From: JANNSX01 sp041397825
Lineage (GTDB): Bacteria; Pseudomonadota; Alphaproteobacteria; Rhizobiales; Hyphomicrobiaceae
Assembly: GCA_041397825.1 (NCBI GenBank)
Contig: JAWKVX010000005.1
Coordinates: forward strand, 124,001-188,000
Direction: 5' to 3'
DNA: 64,000 nt
Under the pieces are notes generated by a model. The model was not told where the DNA came from, searched no databases, and saw only the letters and a list, made by a program, of their open reading frames with translations. Below are positions 42,906 to 51,352 of the stretch, in pieces. Numbering within the stretch: position 1 is the stretch's first letter; every line of letters starts with the position of its first letter. Position numbers and translations under genes: made by a program.

Positions 42906-44177
42906 ATGCGCCCCCGCACAACCGGTCGCGGCCTGTTCCTGCTGGCGCTCATGCTCGCGGCCGGCCTGCATGGCGGGGCGCTCGCCTATGCGCTCGGATG
43001 GCATCGGTCGGGACCGGTCGACATCGAGGAGCCGGAGGTCGTCACGGTCGAGATCGTCGACGCGGCGATGCTCGACGATGAGACCATCCCCGAGCCGCCG
43101 GCCGACAAGGCTCCGTCGGCGGCTGCTGCGGCAACGACTGCGACCGTGGTGCCCGACGATGTGGCGCCCAGCCGAGTCTCGGCGGGGGCGGTTTCGCCGG
43201 ATCAGACGGCCGAGGTCGAATCCGCCGCTCCGGAGTTGGGCGAGGGGCAGCGGGAGACGGCGGTCGAGGTGCGATCCGGGACGTTGCCCGAGCCGGTCGA
43301 TCCCGCGCCGGCCGCCGAGACGTCTGAGCTGAAGGCGCGAAAGAAGATCGTTGAGACGGCCGAGGCGGCTCCAGCCCCCTCAGTGGCAATGGACGAGCCG
43401 CCGGCGGCTTCGACCGCTCCGGCGCTCGCTATGGTTGCGCCGCCCGACGATGCCGCCGCCGTCACCGTGCCGGCACCGGTTGCGGCGGGCGAGGTCGCCA
43501 CCGAGACACGGCCAGAGACGCTGACGGTGAGGCTCGTCCCCCACCGGACCCGAAAGGTGCTCCTGCCGCTGCGGACGGCCGCACGCGCCGCCCGGCCCGT
43601 TGCCGAGGAGACGCTCGAGGCACTGAAGCGCAAGGCGAAGGTCGAGCCGAAGCCTGCCTCCAAGCTCGCGGTCAAAGCCAAGACGCCAACGAAGAAGCCG
43701 GCCCAGACAGCCGAGGCAGAGGCGCGAAAGGTCGAGAAGGCGGGCAGGACGTCATTGGCGAAAGCGAAGCGGCTGTCGGCGCTGGCCGTCGAAGGGGAGG
43801 GGACGGACACCGGCACATCGAAGCCGGCGAAGGCCAAGGTCAAGGGGAAGGGAAAAGCCGGGGCAAAGGCGGGCAAAGGCGTTTCGGGCGTGACGGCATC
43901 GGGTAGCGCCGGGATCGGCAGCTACGGCAGCACGGTGCGCGCCCGCATCTCCCGCAACAAACCCGCCGGGACGGGCGGCAGGGGTACGGCCGTCATCACG
44001 CTCGGCGTCTCGCCGACCGGCGGCTTGCGGTTTGTCCGCTTGAGCCGCTCGAGCGGCAATACAACGCTCGATCGGGCGGCAATGGCTGCGGTGCAGAGGT
44101 CGGCGCCGTTTCCGAAGCCGCCGGCTGGCGCATCGTCGGGACAGCTCGTCTTCAATGTGCCGATCACGTTTCGCTGA
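42906..44177 (+). CDS. TonB-like energy transducer
   Basis: A 423-residue protein from ATG 42906 (MRPRTTGRGLFLLALMLAAGLHGGALAYALG), a single N-terminal membrane anchor. The middle, about residues 45-320, is a low-complexity Ala/Pro/Glu then Lys-rich spacer, as expected to span the periplasm. The end IGSYGSTVRARISRNKPAGTGGRGTAVITLGVSPTGGLRFVRLSRSSGNTTLDRAAMAAVQRSAPFPKPPAG is a TonB C-terminal domain. No exbB/exbD or receptor gene is adjacent. A perfect hairpin terminator follows. Confidence 0.88.
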   Translation: MRPRTTGRGLFLLALMLAAGLHGGALAYALGWHRSGPVDIEEPEVVTVEIVDAAMLDDETIPEPPADKAPSAAAAATTATVVPDDVAPSRVSAGAVSPDQTAEVESAAPELGEGQRETAVEVRSGTLPEPVDPAPAAETSELKARKKIVETAEAAPAPSVAMDEPPAASTAPALAMVAPPDDAAAVTVPAPVAAGEVATETRPETLTVRLVPHRTRKVLLPLRTAARAARPVAEETLEALKRKAKVEPKPASKLAVKAKTPTKKPAQTAEAEARKVEKAGRTSLAKAKRLSALAVEGEGTDTGTSKPAKAKVKGKGKAGAKAGKGVSGVTASGSAGIGSYGSTVRARISRNKPAGTGGRGTAVITLGVSPTGGLRFVRLSRSSGNTTLDRAAMAAVQRSAPFPKPPAGASSGQLVFNVPITFR

Positions 44178-44190
44178 TGCCGGAATCGAA

Positions 44191-44213
44191 ACGGGCCCCC
44201 AGAGGGGGCCCGT
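44191..44213. terminator. hairpin terminator between tonB-like and rlpA-like genes
   Basis: ACGGGCCCCC-AGA-GGGGGCCCGT is a perfect 10-pair stem with a three-base loop, 14 bases after the tonB-like stop and 24 bases from the rlpA-like stop. No T-run follows on either side, but its place between convergent genes supports two-way termination. Confidence 0.75.
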
Positions 44214-44236
44214 GCCGAGGCACTACGGTGCGAAGC

Positions 44237-44860
44237 CTACTTCTTCTTCGCGATCTTCTGGTAGCTCATGAGATTGAGGTTCTTCTCGGCGGCCGGAGCA
44301 ACGAAGGCGGCAAGCTTCGGGGCGGCATTGGCCTTGGCGCTCTTCGTCTTCACGGTCTTCGTCTTCACCGTCTTGGAACTGACGGCGGTGGTATTGACCG
44401 CGGCCGACTTCGCCTTCTTCTTGTTCTTCTTCGTCACGGCGTTGGTGGCGTAGCTCTTCTTGCTGGCCTTGCGTGTCTTCGCCTTCTTCGACGATTTCAC
44501 CGAGCCGACGACCTCGATCCTGACCCGGGCCACGCCGGAGCCCTTGATGCCGAGCACACCCGCCGCACCGCGCGACAGATCAATGATGCGGCCCTTGATG
44601 AACGGTCCACGGTCATTGATGCGCACGACGATCGACCGGCCGGTGCCGAGATGCGTCACCTTTACGCGCGTGCCGAAGGGCAGCGTCTTGTGGGCGGCGC
44701 TGATGCCGTCCGGTTTGTAGGACTCTCCATTGGCGGTGCGCTTGCCTTGCCAGTAGTAGGAGGCGATGCCGGTCTGGCTATAGGCTTTCGCGTCCGTCGC
44801 CCCGAAGATCGGGAAGACGGCGAGCGCAACAAGCATGGCTGCCAAAATGGCTCGCGTCAT
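44237..44860 (-). CDS. RlpA-like septal/lytic double-psi beta-barrel protein
   Basis: A 207-residue exported protein. The signal peptide is MTRAILAAMLVALAVFPIFGATDAKA. The RlpA domain follows directly: TGIASYYWQGKRTANGESYKPDGISAAHKTLPFGTRVKVTHLGTGRSIVVRINDRGPFIKGRIIDLSRGAA, with the V-R-I-N-D-R-G-P-F motif. The C-terminal 80 residues are Lys/Ala-rich (TRKASKKSYATNAVTKKNKKKAK) and no SPOR domain is present, so this is a shorter, RlpA-domain-only form. A CtrA box lies 204 bases upstream. Confidence 0.9.
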   Translation of the reverse strand: MTRAILAAMLVALAVFPIFGATDAKAYSQTGIASYYWQGKRTANGESYKPDGISAAHKTLPFGTRVKVTHLGTGRSIVVRINDRGPFIKGRIIDLSRGAAGVLGIKGSGVARVRIEVVGSVKSSKKAKTRKASKKSYATNAVTKKNKKKAKSAAVNTTAVSSKTVKTKTVKTKSAKANAAPKLAAFVAPAAEKNLNLMSYQKIAKKK

Positions 44861-45063
44861 GTCGATACTCCTTGATTGACTGCTAGGGTCTCGGGATGGA
44901 ATCTCCCCGCGCCCCCGCGCGGGCTTGCAGTGCGGTTACGCGCTACTCATGGGAATTGCCTCGACGCTCGAAGCATTTGCCGCAGTGCGCTACGATAGGG
45001 GTTGAACATTATGGCCAGAATGTGGTTCGTACAACCCCGTATCGTGCGGCCGTAGGACGCTGG

Positions 45064-45079
45064 TTAACCTATCGTTAAC
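45064..45079. promoter_or_regulatory. CtrA-type box upstream of rlpA-like gene
   Basis: TTAA-CCTATCG-TTAAC matches the CtrA consensus TTAA-N7-TTAAC exactly. It lies in the 412-base gap (44861-45272) between the divergent rlpA-like and aldehyde dehydrogenase genes, 204 bases from the first and 194 bases from the second. Nothing else recognisable was found in this gap. Confidence 0.6.
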
Positions 45080-45272
45080 CTTGACATGCGTGGGCATGCG
45101 TCGGCGAAAGTTGCGCACTCGTCGCCAACACCTTGCGGGATCGTCGAATTCGCCGGCTGCTCCCGGCGTACAGCAATAGGGACACTAGCGCGCCTCGGCG
45201 ATCCGTGGCACCAAGCGGCCGACCCACCTCACTTTGGCTTCATCGGCTCATTTCGTGTGCTCTGGAGATACC

Positions 45273-46706
45273 ATGTACGAGACGCTCGAGCTCTATATCG
45301 ACGGCCAGTTCCGGCAAGGCGGCGACAGCCGAACCCAGGACGTGCTCAATCCCGCCACCGACAAGGTGATCGGCCAGGTGCCCCATGTCTCCAGGGCCGA
45401 CCTCGATCAGGCGCTGGCTGCTGCCGACAAGGGTTTCAAGGTCTGGCGTAAGGTCAATCCGTTCGAGCGCGCGAAGATCCTCCGCAAGGCCGCCGACCTG
45501 CTCCGGGCCCGGGCGGAGCAAATCGCCACCTGCCTCACCCAGGAACAGGGCAAGCCGCTCGCCGAGGCGATGATCGAGGTGACGGTCAGCGCCGATGTCA
45601 TCGACTGGTTCGCCGACGAGGGACGGCGCGCCTATGGCCGCTTAATTCCGCCGCGGATCGACGGCGTCCGGCAGATGGTGGTGCTCGAGCCGGTTGGCCC
45701 GGTCGCCGGCTTCGCGCCCTGGAACTTCCCGGTCTCTCAGATGCTGAAGAAGATCGCGCCGGCACTCGCCGCCGGCTGCTCGATCATCATCAAATGTCCC
45801 GAAGAGACGCCCGGCGCGTCCGTCGCCGTCGTTCGCTGTCTGCACGACGCGGGCGTGCCGGCGGGCGTCGTCAATCTCGTCTTCGGCGTTCCGGCCGAAA
45901 TCTCGAGCCATCTCATCCCCTCGCCCATCATCCGCAAGGTGAGCTTCACGGGTTCGGTGCCGGTCGGCAAACATCTGGCCGAGATGGCTGGCCGCCATAT
46001 GAAGCGCGTTACCATGGAGCTCGGTGGGCACGGACCGGTGCTGATCTTCGATGATATCGACGTCGACCATGCCGCCAAGCTGACGGCAGCCGCCAAGTAC
46101 CGCAATGCCGGTCAGGTCTGCATCTCGCCGACCCGTTTCTACGTGCACGACAAGGTCTACGACAAGTTCGTCTCGACCTTCACGGATCACGCCAAGGCGC
46201 TGAAGGTCGGCGATGGTCTCGATCCGGCGACGAAGATGGGGCCGCTGGCCAACGCCCGTCGGCGCGATGCCATCGAATCCTTTGTCGCCGATGCCGTCGA
46301 GAACGGCGGCAAGATCCAGGCCGGTGGCAAGCGGATCGGCAACCAGGGCAACTTCTACGAGCCGACCGTGCTGACCGACGTGCCGGAGACAGCACGCATC
46401 ATGAACGAGGAGCCGTTCGGCCCCGTTGCCGTCATGACGCCCTTCAGAACCTTCGATGAGGCGATCGAGAAGGCGAACCGGCTGCCGTTCGGACTTGCGG
46501 GCTATGCCTACACGCGCTCAGCCAAGACCGCGACCGCCGTCGCCGACGCGCTCGATACCGGCATGGTCTCGATCAACCATCACGGCCTGGCCCTGCCAGA
46601 GACGCCTTTCGGTGGCGTCAAGGATTCGGGCTATGGCCACGAGGGCGGACTCGAAGGCCTGCAACCCTTCATGGTGGCGAAATTCGTTACGCAGACGGGG
46701 ATATAG
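45273..46706 (+). CDS. NAD(P)-dependent aldehyde dehydrogenase (succinate-semialdehyde dehydrogenase-like)
   Basis: A 477-residue enzyme from ATG 45273 (GGAGA upstream); the frame opens at 45234. Catalytic residues are seen as VTMELGGHGPVLIFDD (E249 general base) and NAGQVCISPTRFYV (C283 nucleophile). FAPWNFP and IIKCPEETP belong to the cofactor-binding part. The C-terminal FGGVKDSGYGHEGGLEGLQ is typical of the GabD/semialdehyde class. It precedes a polyamine-type importer operon, so a role in amine-derived semialdehyde oxidation is likely. Confidence 0.92.
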   Translation: MYETLELYIDGQFRQGGDSRTQDVLNPATDKVIGQVPHVSRADLDQALAAADKGFKVWRKVNPFERAKILRKAADLLRARAEQIATCLTQEQGKPLAEAMIEVTVSADVIDWFADEGRRAYGRLIPPRIDGVRQMVVLEPVGPVAGFAPWNFPVSQMLKKIAPALAAGCSIIIKCPEETPGASVAVVRCLHDAGVPAGVVNLVFGVPAEISSHLIPSPIIRKVSFTGSVPVGKHLAEMAGRHMKRVTMELGGHGPVLIFDDIDVDHAAKLTAAAKYRNAGQVCISPTRFYVHDKVYDKFVSTFTDHAKALKVGDGLDPATKMGPLANARRRDAIESFVADAVENGGKIQAGGKRIGNQGNFYEPTVLTDVPETARIMNEEPFGPVAVMTPFRTFDEAIEKANRLPFGLAGYAYTRSAKTATAVADALDTGMVSINHHGLALPETPFGGVKDSGYGHEGGLEGLQPFMVAKFVTQTGI

Positions 46707-46933
46707 GCAACGAGCCGGACGAGCGCGGACCGGTTTCGATCTGCAACCTGCGTTCGCCATAAGCGGGTGAAATCTGGCTATTAGCCATTCTCGCATTGAC
46801 AAGCAGCCATGCGTCGGCAAACTAGCTGCAACGACAAAAGAGGCTCGGCGCGAGCCTCAGGGATGAACGCACCGGCCGGATGCAGCGTTGAGCTTGACCT
46901 CATCCGGCAAGCGACATCGGGAGAGCTTGATTG

Positions 46934-48052
46934 ATGGTTGTTACCGCTGGTGTCGGCGGCGGGGGCGGCAACGACTGCCACGTTCGGTTCAAGGACGTTC
47001 AAAAGAGCTATGATGGCGAGATTCTCGTCGTCAAGAACTTGAACCTCGAGATTGCGCGGGGCGAGTTCCTGACGCTGCTCGGGCCATCGGGCTCGGGCAA
47101 GACGACCACACTGATGATGCTGGCCGGCTTCGAGCCGGCGACCCACGGCGAGATCTTCCTCAGCGACCGCCCGATCAATCGCGTGCCGCCGAACAAGCGC
47201 GGCATCGGCATGGTGTTCCAGAATTACGCGCTCTTTCCGCATATGACGGTCGAGGAGAATCTGGCGTTCCCGCTGCAGGTCCGCAAGCTGTCCAAGGCTG
47301 ATATCGCCGCCAAGGTGAAGCGGGCGCTCGAGATGGTTGAGCTTCCGGCTTTCGGCAGTCGCCGGCCGGCCCAGCTCTCCGGTGGCCAGCAGCAGCGCGT
47401 CGCGGTCGCCCGCGCGCTCGTCTTCGAGCCCGAGCTGGTGTTGATGGACGAGCCGCTGGGTGCGCTCGACAAGCAGCTCCGCGAGCAGATGCAGTACGAG
47501 ATCAAGCACATTCACGAAAATGTCGGCGTCACCATTGTCTATGTCACGCACGATCAGTCGGAGGCGTTGACGATGTCGAACCGGATTGCCGTCTTCAACG
47601 ACGGCATCATCCAGCAGCTTTCCACGCCCGACGAGCTCTATGAGCGTCCGCAGAACAGCTTCGTGGCGCAATTCATCGGCGAGAACAACAAGCTCAGCGG
47701 CAAGGTCAGGGCGTTGGCCAATGGCCGTTGCGAGGTCGAGCTCGATGGCGGGGCCAAGGTCAGTGCGCTGGCCATCAATGTGGCGCGCGAGAGCGGTGAT
47801 ACGATCCTGTCGCTCCGTCCGGAGCGGGTGTTGATCAATCCGGCCAGCGGCCAGGTCGACAACGTTCTGCCTGGCAAGGTCGAGGAGTTGATCTATCTCG
47901 GCGACCACATCAGGACGCGCATGGCCGTCGCCGGCCGGCGTGATTTCATCGTGAAGGTGCCGAACCGGCAGGGACATGCCCCGCTCCGCGAGGGCGACGA
48001 GGTCTCGGTCGGCTGGCTCACAGAGGATTGCCGCGCACTCGACGCCGTGTGA
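46934..48052 (+). CDS. polyamine-type ABC importer ATP-binding protein
   Basis: A 372-residue ATPase; TTG 46931 and ATG 46934 are both possible starts. Walker A GPSGSGKTT, signature LSGGQQQRVAVARAL, Walker B LVLMDEPLGALDKQLREQMQ, H-loop IVYVTHDQSEALTMSNRIAVF, then a TOBE domain (LSLRPERVLINPA). It leads a second complete importer operon, with the ATPase first, unlike the importer at 31048-35262. Confidence 0.92.
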   Translation: MVVTAGVGGGGGNDCHVRFKDVQKSYDGEILVVKNLNLEIARGEFLTLLGPSGSGKTTTLMMLAGFEPATHGEIFLSDRPINRVPPNKRGIGMVFQNYALFPHMTVEENLAFPLQVRKLSKADIAAKVKRALEMVELPAFGSRRPAQLSGGQQQRVAVARALVFEPELVLMDEPLGALDKQLREQMQYEIKHIHENVGVTIVYVTHDQSEALTMSNRIAVFNDGIIQQLSTPDELYERPQNSFVAQFIGENNKLSGKVRALANGRCEVELDGGAKVSALAINVARESGDTILSLRPERVLINPASGQVDNVLPGKVEELIYLGDHIRTRMAVAGRRDFIVKVPNRQGHAPLREGDEVSVGWLTEDCRALDAV

Positions 48053-48128
48053 CCGGACGTGGTGCAGAGCATGCCGCGCTGGGCAGTGCAGCGCAAATAG
48101 CCAACAAATAAGGGAGGCTAGAAGAGTA

Positions 48129-49166
48129 ATGAAACGTTCTTCTTGGATTGCCGCCGGCATTCTGCTGGTGGGCGGCGCGACGCCTGTCCTCGCCGACGAT
48201 CTGACGATCGTCTCGTGGGGCGGCGCCTATTCGGAGAGCCAGCGCAAAGCCTACTACGAGCCCTACATGAAGCAGGGCCACAAGATCACCGAGGAAGAGT
48301 ACAACGGCGAGATCGCCAAGATCCGCGCCATGGTCGAAGCCAATTCAGTCACCTGGGACGTCGTCGACGTCGACAGCCAGACGGCGATGGCCGGCTGCGC
48401 CGAGGGCATCTTCGAGGTGATCGACTGGGCCAAGCTCGGCTATGATCGCGCTAACTTTGTTGGCGAGACCGTGTCCGACTGCTCGGTGCCGACCATCGTC
48501 TACTCGACCGTGCTGGCCTACGACGGCTCGAAGATGAATCCCGCGCCGACGACGGTGAATGATCTGTTCGATCTCGCCAAGTTTCCCGGCAAGCGTGGGC
48601 TACAGAAGAACCCCTTCGTCAATCTGGAATGGGCCTTGATCGCCGACGGCGTGTCGCGTGAGGACCTCTACAAGGTCATGGCGACGCCCGAGGGTATCGA
48701 CCGCGCCTTCAAGAAGCTCGACACGATCAAGAGTGAAGTCGTGTGGTGGGAGGCTGGCGCCCAGCCGCCGCAGATGCTGGCCGATGGTCAGGTCGTCATC
48801 ACTTCGGCCTGGAACGGCCGTATCACCGGCGCGGTCAAGAAGGACAACAAGCCCTTCAAGATCATGTGGGATCATCAGGCTTTCGACTGGGATCTCTGGG
48901 GCATTCCGAAGGGCACGCCGAAGCTCGATCAGGCCTACGCCTTCCTGAAATTCGCCTCGAGCCCGCCGGCCCAGGCCGATCAGACCAACTACATCGCCTA
49001 CGGTCCGGCCAACAAGGATGCCATCCCGAACGTCAACAAGGACGTCCTGCCGGACCTGCCGACCAACCCCGACAACATGTCGACGGCCATCATCGTCGAT
49101 GTGCAGTTCTGGGCCGACAACGGCGAGCAGCTGCGCGAGCGGTTCAACGCCTGGCTGGCACAGTGA
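48129..49166 (+). CDS. polyamine-type ABC importer binding protein
   Basis: A 345-residue periplasmic binding protein. ATG 48129 gives a Sec signal (MKRSSWIAAGILLVGGATPVLAD); the frame extends to 47976 inside the ATPase gene. The mature start is DLTIVSWGGAYSESQRKAYYEPYMKQGHKI, typical of PotD-type family members whose permeases lie next to aldehyde dehydrogenases. The C-terminus (DAIPNVNKDVLPDLPTNPDNMSTAIIVDVQFWADNGEQLRERFNAWL) also fits. Confidence 0.92.
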   Translation: MKRSSWIAAGILLVGGATPVLADDLTIVSWGGAYSESQRKAYYEPYMKQGHKITEEEYNGEIAKIRAMVEANSVTWDVVDVDSQTAMAGCAEGIFEVIDWAKLGYDRANFVGETVSDCSVPTIVYSTVLAYDGSKMNPAPTTVNDLFDLAKFPGKRGLQKNPFVNLEWALIADGVSREDLYKVMATPEGIDRAFKKLDTIKSEVVWWEAGAQPPQMLADGQVVITSAWNGRITGAVKKDNKPFKIMWDHQAFDWDLWGIPKGTPKLDQAYAFLKFASSPPAQADQTNYIAYGPANKDAIPNVNKDVLPDLPTNPDNMSTAIIVDVQFWADNGEQLRERFNAWLAQ

Positions 49167-49180
49167 GCTGAGACATAGAG

Positions 49181-49204
49181 CTGGGAGGGGCCTGCCCCTC
49201 CCAG
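49181..49204 (+). other. perfect intra-operon hairpin after the binding-protein gene
   Basis: CTGGGAGGGG-CCTG-CCCCTCCCAG is a 10-pair perfect stem 14 bases after the binding-protein stop and 24 bases before the permease start. No T-run follows. It is placed like the hairpin at 10890-10920 in the other binding-protein-first arrangement, suggesting differential expression of binding protein and permeases. Confidence 0.7.
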
Positions 49205-49228
49205 TCACCGAACTGCAGGGCTCTGCCA

Positions 49229-50500
49229 ATGGCCAGCGTTGCCGAAGCGTCCTCACATTCCCCGGGTGGTGGCTATATCGTCAGCGATGCTGCGCGGCTG
49301 AAGCGGCAGCTGCGCTCGGCGGAACGACGTGGCAAGCTCAAGGCGCTCGGTCTCGTGGCGCCGTTGTTCCTGTTCATCGTCGTGTCATTCATCATTCCCA
49401 TCGTCATTCTGCTGAAGAATGCGGTGTACGACCCTGACATTGCCGACAACATGCCGGCGACAGTCGCGGCTCTACAAAACTGGGACGGTAAGGAGATTCC
49501 CGACGAGGCGATCTTCGCTGCGCTCGCCGCGGATCTGAAGGCGGCGCATGAGAACCGCAAGGCGCCGCTGATCGGCAAGCGCCTCAACTACGACATCGGC
49601 GGCATCCGATCGAAGATCATTTCCAGTGCCCGCAAGGCCGCCGCGCTGACGGCCCCGCCCTACAAAGAACAGATGATCGCAGCCGATCGGATCTGGGACG
49701 ACCGAACGACGTGGGCATCGATCAAGAAGGCCGGGCAGAAGATCACGCCGTTCTATATCCTGAAGTCGGTCGATCTCGAGCGTGATCCGGACGGCAGCAT
49801 CGTCAAGGTTCCGGCGAACCAGGCCATCTACATCGACATCCTGATCCGCACCATCGGCATCAGCCTGCTGGTCACCGTGCTGACTCTAATCCTCGGGTTC
49901 CCGGTTGCGTATGTGCTGGCGAACCTTCCCCCGCGCACGGCAAATCTGCTGATGATCCTCGTGCTGTTGCCGTTCTGGACCTCGCTGCTGGTGCGCACCA
50001 CGGCGTGGTTCGTGCTGCTGCAGGACAATGGTCCGGTCAACAATCTGCTTATGGCGACGGGCGTTACCGATGAGCCGTTCCGGCTGATCTTCTCGCGTTT
50101 CGGCACCATCGTCGCCATGACGCACATCCAGCTCCCCTTCACACTGTTGCCGATCTACAGCGTCATGAAGGGCATTTCGCCGTCCTATCTCAGGGCAGCC
50201 CGCTCGCTCGGCGGCGGACCCATCTACTCCTTCCTCCGGGTCTATCTGCCGTTGACGCTGCCGGGGATCGGCGCCGGTTGCCTGCTGACCTTCATTCTCT
50301 GCCTCGGCTACTACATCACGCCGGCGCTTGTCGGCGGGCCGACCGATCAGATGGTGTCCGGCTTCATTGCCAGCGCCATGAACCAGGAAGGAAACTGGGG
50401 CAAGGCCTGCGCACTGGGTGCCGTGCTGCTGGTCGCGACCATGATCCTGTTCTTCGTCTACAACCGTCTGGTTGGCATCGACAAAGTGAAACTCGGGTGA
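49229..50500 (+). CDS. polyamine-type ABC permease with large periplasmic insert
   Basis: A 423-residue permease. Normal PotB-type proteins have about 290-310 residues. The extra length lies between the first helix (GLVAPLFLFIVVSFIIPIVILLKNAV) and the second (IDILIRTIGISLLVTVLTLILGFPVAYVLA) and holds about 130 polar residues (PATVAALQNWDGKEIPDEAIFAALAADLK ... YKEQMIAADRIWDDRTTW). The EAA loop is SYLRAARSLGGGPIYSFLRVYLPLTLPGIGAG. It is followed by the second permease after 10 bases. Confidence 0.9.
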   Translation: MASVAEASSHSPGGGYIVSDAARLKRQLRSAERRGKLKALGLVAPLFLFIVVSFIIPIVILLKNAVYDPDIADNMPATVAALQNWDGKEIPDEAIFAALAADLKAAHENRKAPLIGKRLNYDIGGIRSKIISSARKAAALTAPPYKEQMIAADRIWDDRTTWASIKKAGQKITPFYILKSVDLERDPDGSIVKVPANQAIYIDILIRTIGISLLVTVLTLILGFPVAYVLANLPPRTANLLMILVLLPFWTSLLVRTTAWFVLLQDNGPVNNLLMATGVTDEPFRLIFSRFGTIVAMTHIQLPFTLLPIYSVMKGISPSYLRAARSLGGGPIYSFLRVYLPLTLPGIGAGCLLTFILCLGYYITPALVGGPTDQMVSGFIASAMNQEGNWGKACALGAVLLVATMILFFVYNRLVGIDKVKLG

Positions 50501-50510
50501 GGATGGCACG

Positions 50511-51347
50511 ATGAAGCTTGCGCCCTACGCCTCGTTCACCGAGCGGGTCATGCACTACGGCGTTCTGGTGTTCGTCGGTCTGGTGCTCCTGTTCCTCATC
50601 GCGCCGATCCTCGTCATCATGCCGCTGTCCTTCAACTCCGAGAGCTTCTTCAGCTATCCGATGCCGGGATACTCGCTGAAGTGGTATACGGGCGAGGAGG
50701 GCTTCCTCACCAACGAGCGCTGGACGAACGCGCTCAAGACCAGTCTCATCGTCGCAATCGCCGTGACGGTGCTGGCCAGCGTGCTCGGGACGATTGCCGC
50801 GCTCGGTCTCAGCCGGCGAAACCTGCCCTTCCGCTCCATCATTCTCGGTATGCTGATTTCGCCGATGATCGTGCCGATCATCATCACCGCAGTCGGCGTC
50901 TACATCTTCTATTCGCAGGTCGGCCTGGTGAACAGCTACGCCGGCCTGATCCTGGCGCACACCGTGCTGGCGACACCCTTCGTCGTCATCACCGTCACAT
51001 CGACGTTGACCGGGTTCGACCACAGCCTGACCCGCGCCGCCTCCGGCCTCGGAGCCTCGCCGATCACGGTTTTTTTCAAGATCGTCATGCCTCTTATTCT
51101 GCCCGGCATCATCTCCGGCGCTCTGTTTGCCTTCGTCACGTCCTTCGACGAGGTTGTGGTCGCGCTCTTCATCGCCAGCCCTGAGCAGCGCACGCTGCCG
51201 AAGCAGATGTTCTCCGGCATTCGTGAGCTGATCAGCCCGACGATCACAGCAGCGGCAACGGTGCTGGTCTTGTTCTCGGCAATGCTCCTGGTCGGCGCCG
51301 AGTTGATCCGCCGTCGTGGCGAGAGACTCCGCGGCATCTCAGGCTGA
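50511..51347 (+). CDS. polyamine-type ABC permease (PotC-like)
   Basis: A 278-residue permease with six hydrophobic helices. It opens VMHYGVLVFVGLVLLFLIAPILVIMPLSFN, and has the EAA loop SLTRAASGLGASPITVFFKIVMPLILPGIISGALFAFVTSFDEVVVALF, a PotC hallmark. It ends the importer operon, six bases from the convergent triple RidA gene. Confidence 0.92.
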   Translation: MKLAPYASFTERVMHYGVLVFVGLVLLFLIAPILVIMPLSFNSESFFSYPMPGYSLKWYTGEEGFLTNERWTNALKTSLIVAIAVTVLASVLGTIAALGLSRRNLPFRSIILGMLISPMIVPIIITAVGVYIFYSQVGLVNSYAGLILAHTVLATPFVVITVTSTLTGFDHSLTRAASGLGASPITVFFKIVMPLILPGIISGALFAFVTSFDEVVVALFIASPEQRTLPKQMFSGIRELISPTITAAATVLVLFSAMLLVGAELIRRRGERLRGISG

Positions 51348-51352
51348 ATTCT

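Noticed and set aside
42721..42921. N-terminal extension of the SLOG-like gene to 42921
   Set aside because: The extra 67 residues are not protein-like and run into the divergent tonB-like gene; ATG 42720 is a natural start.
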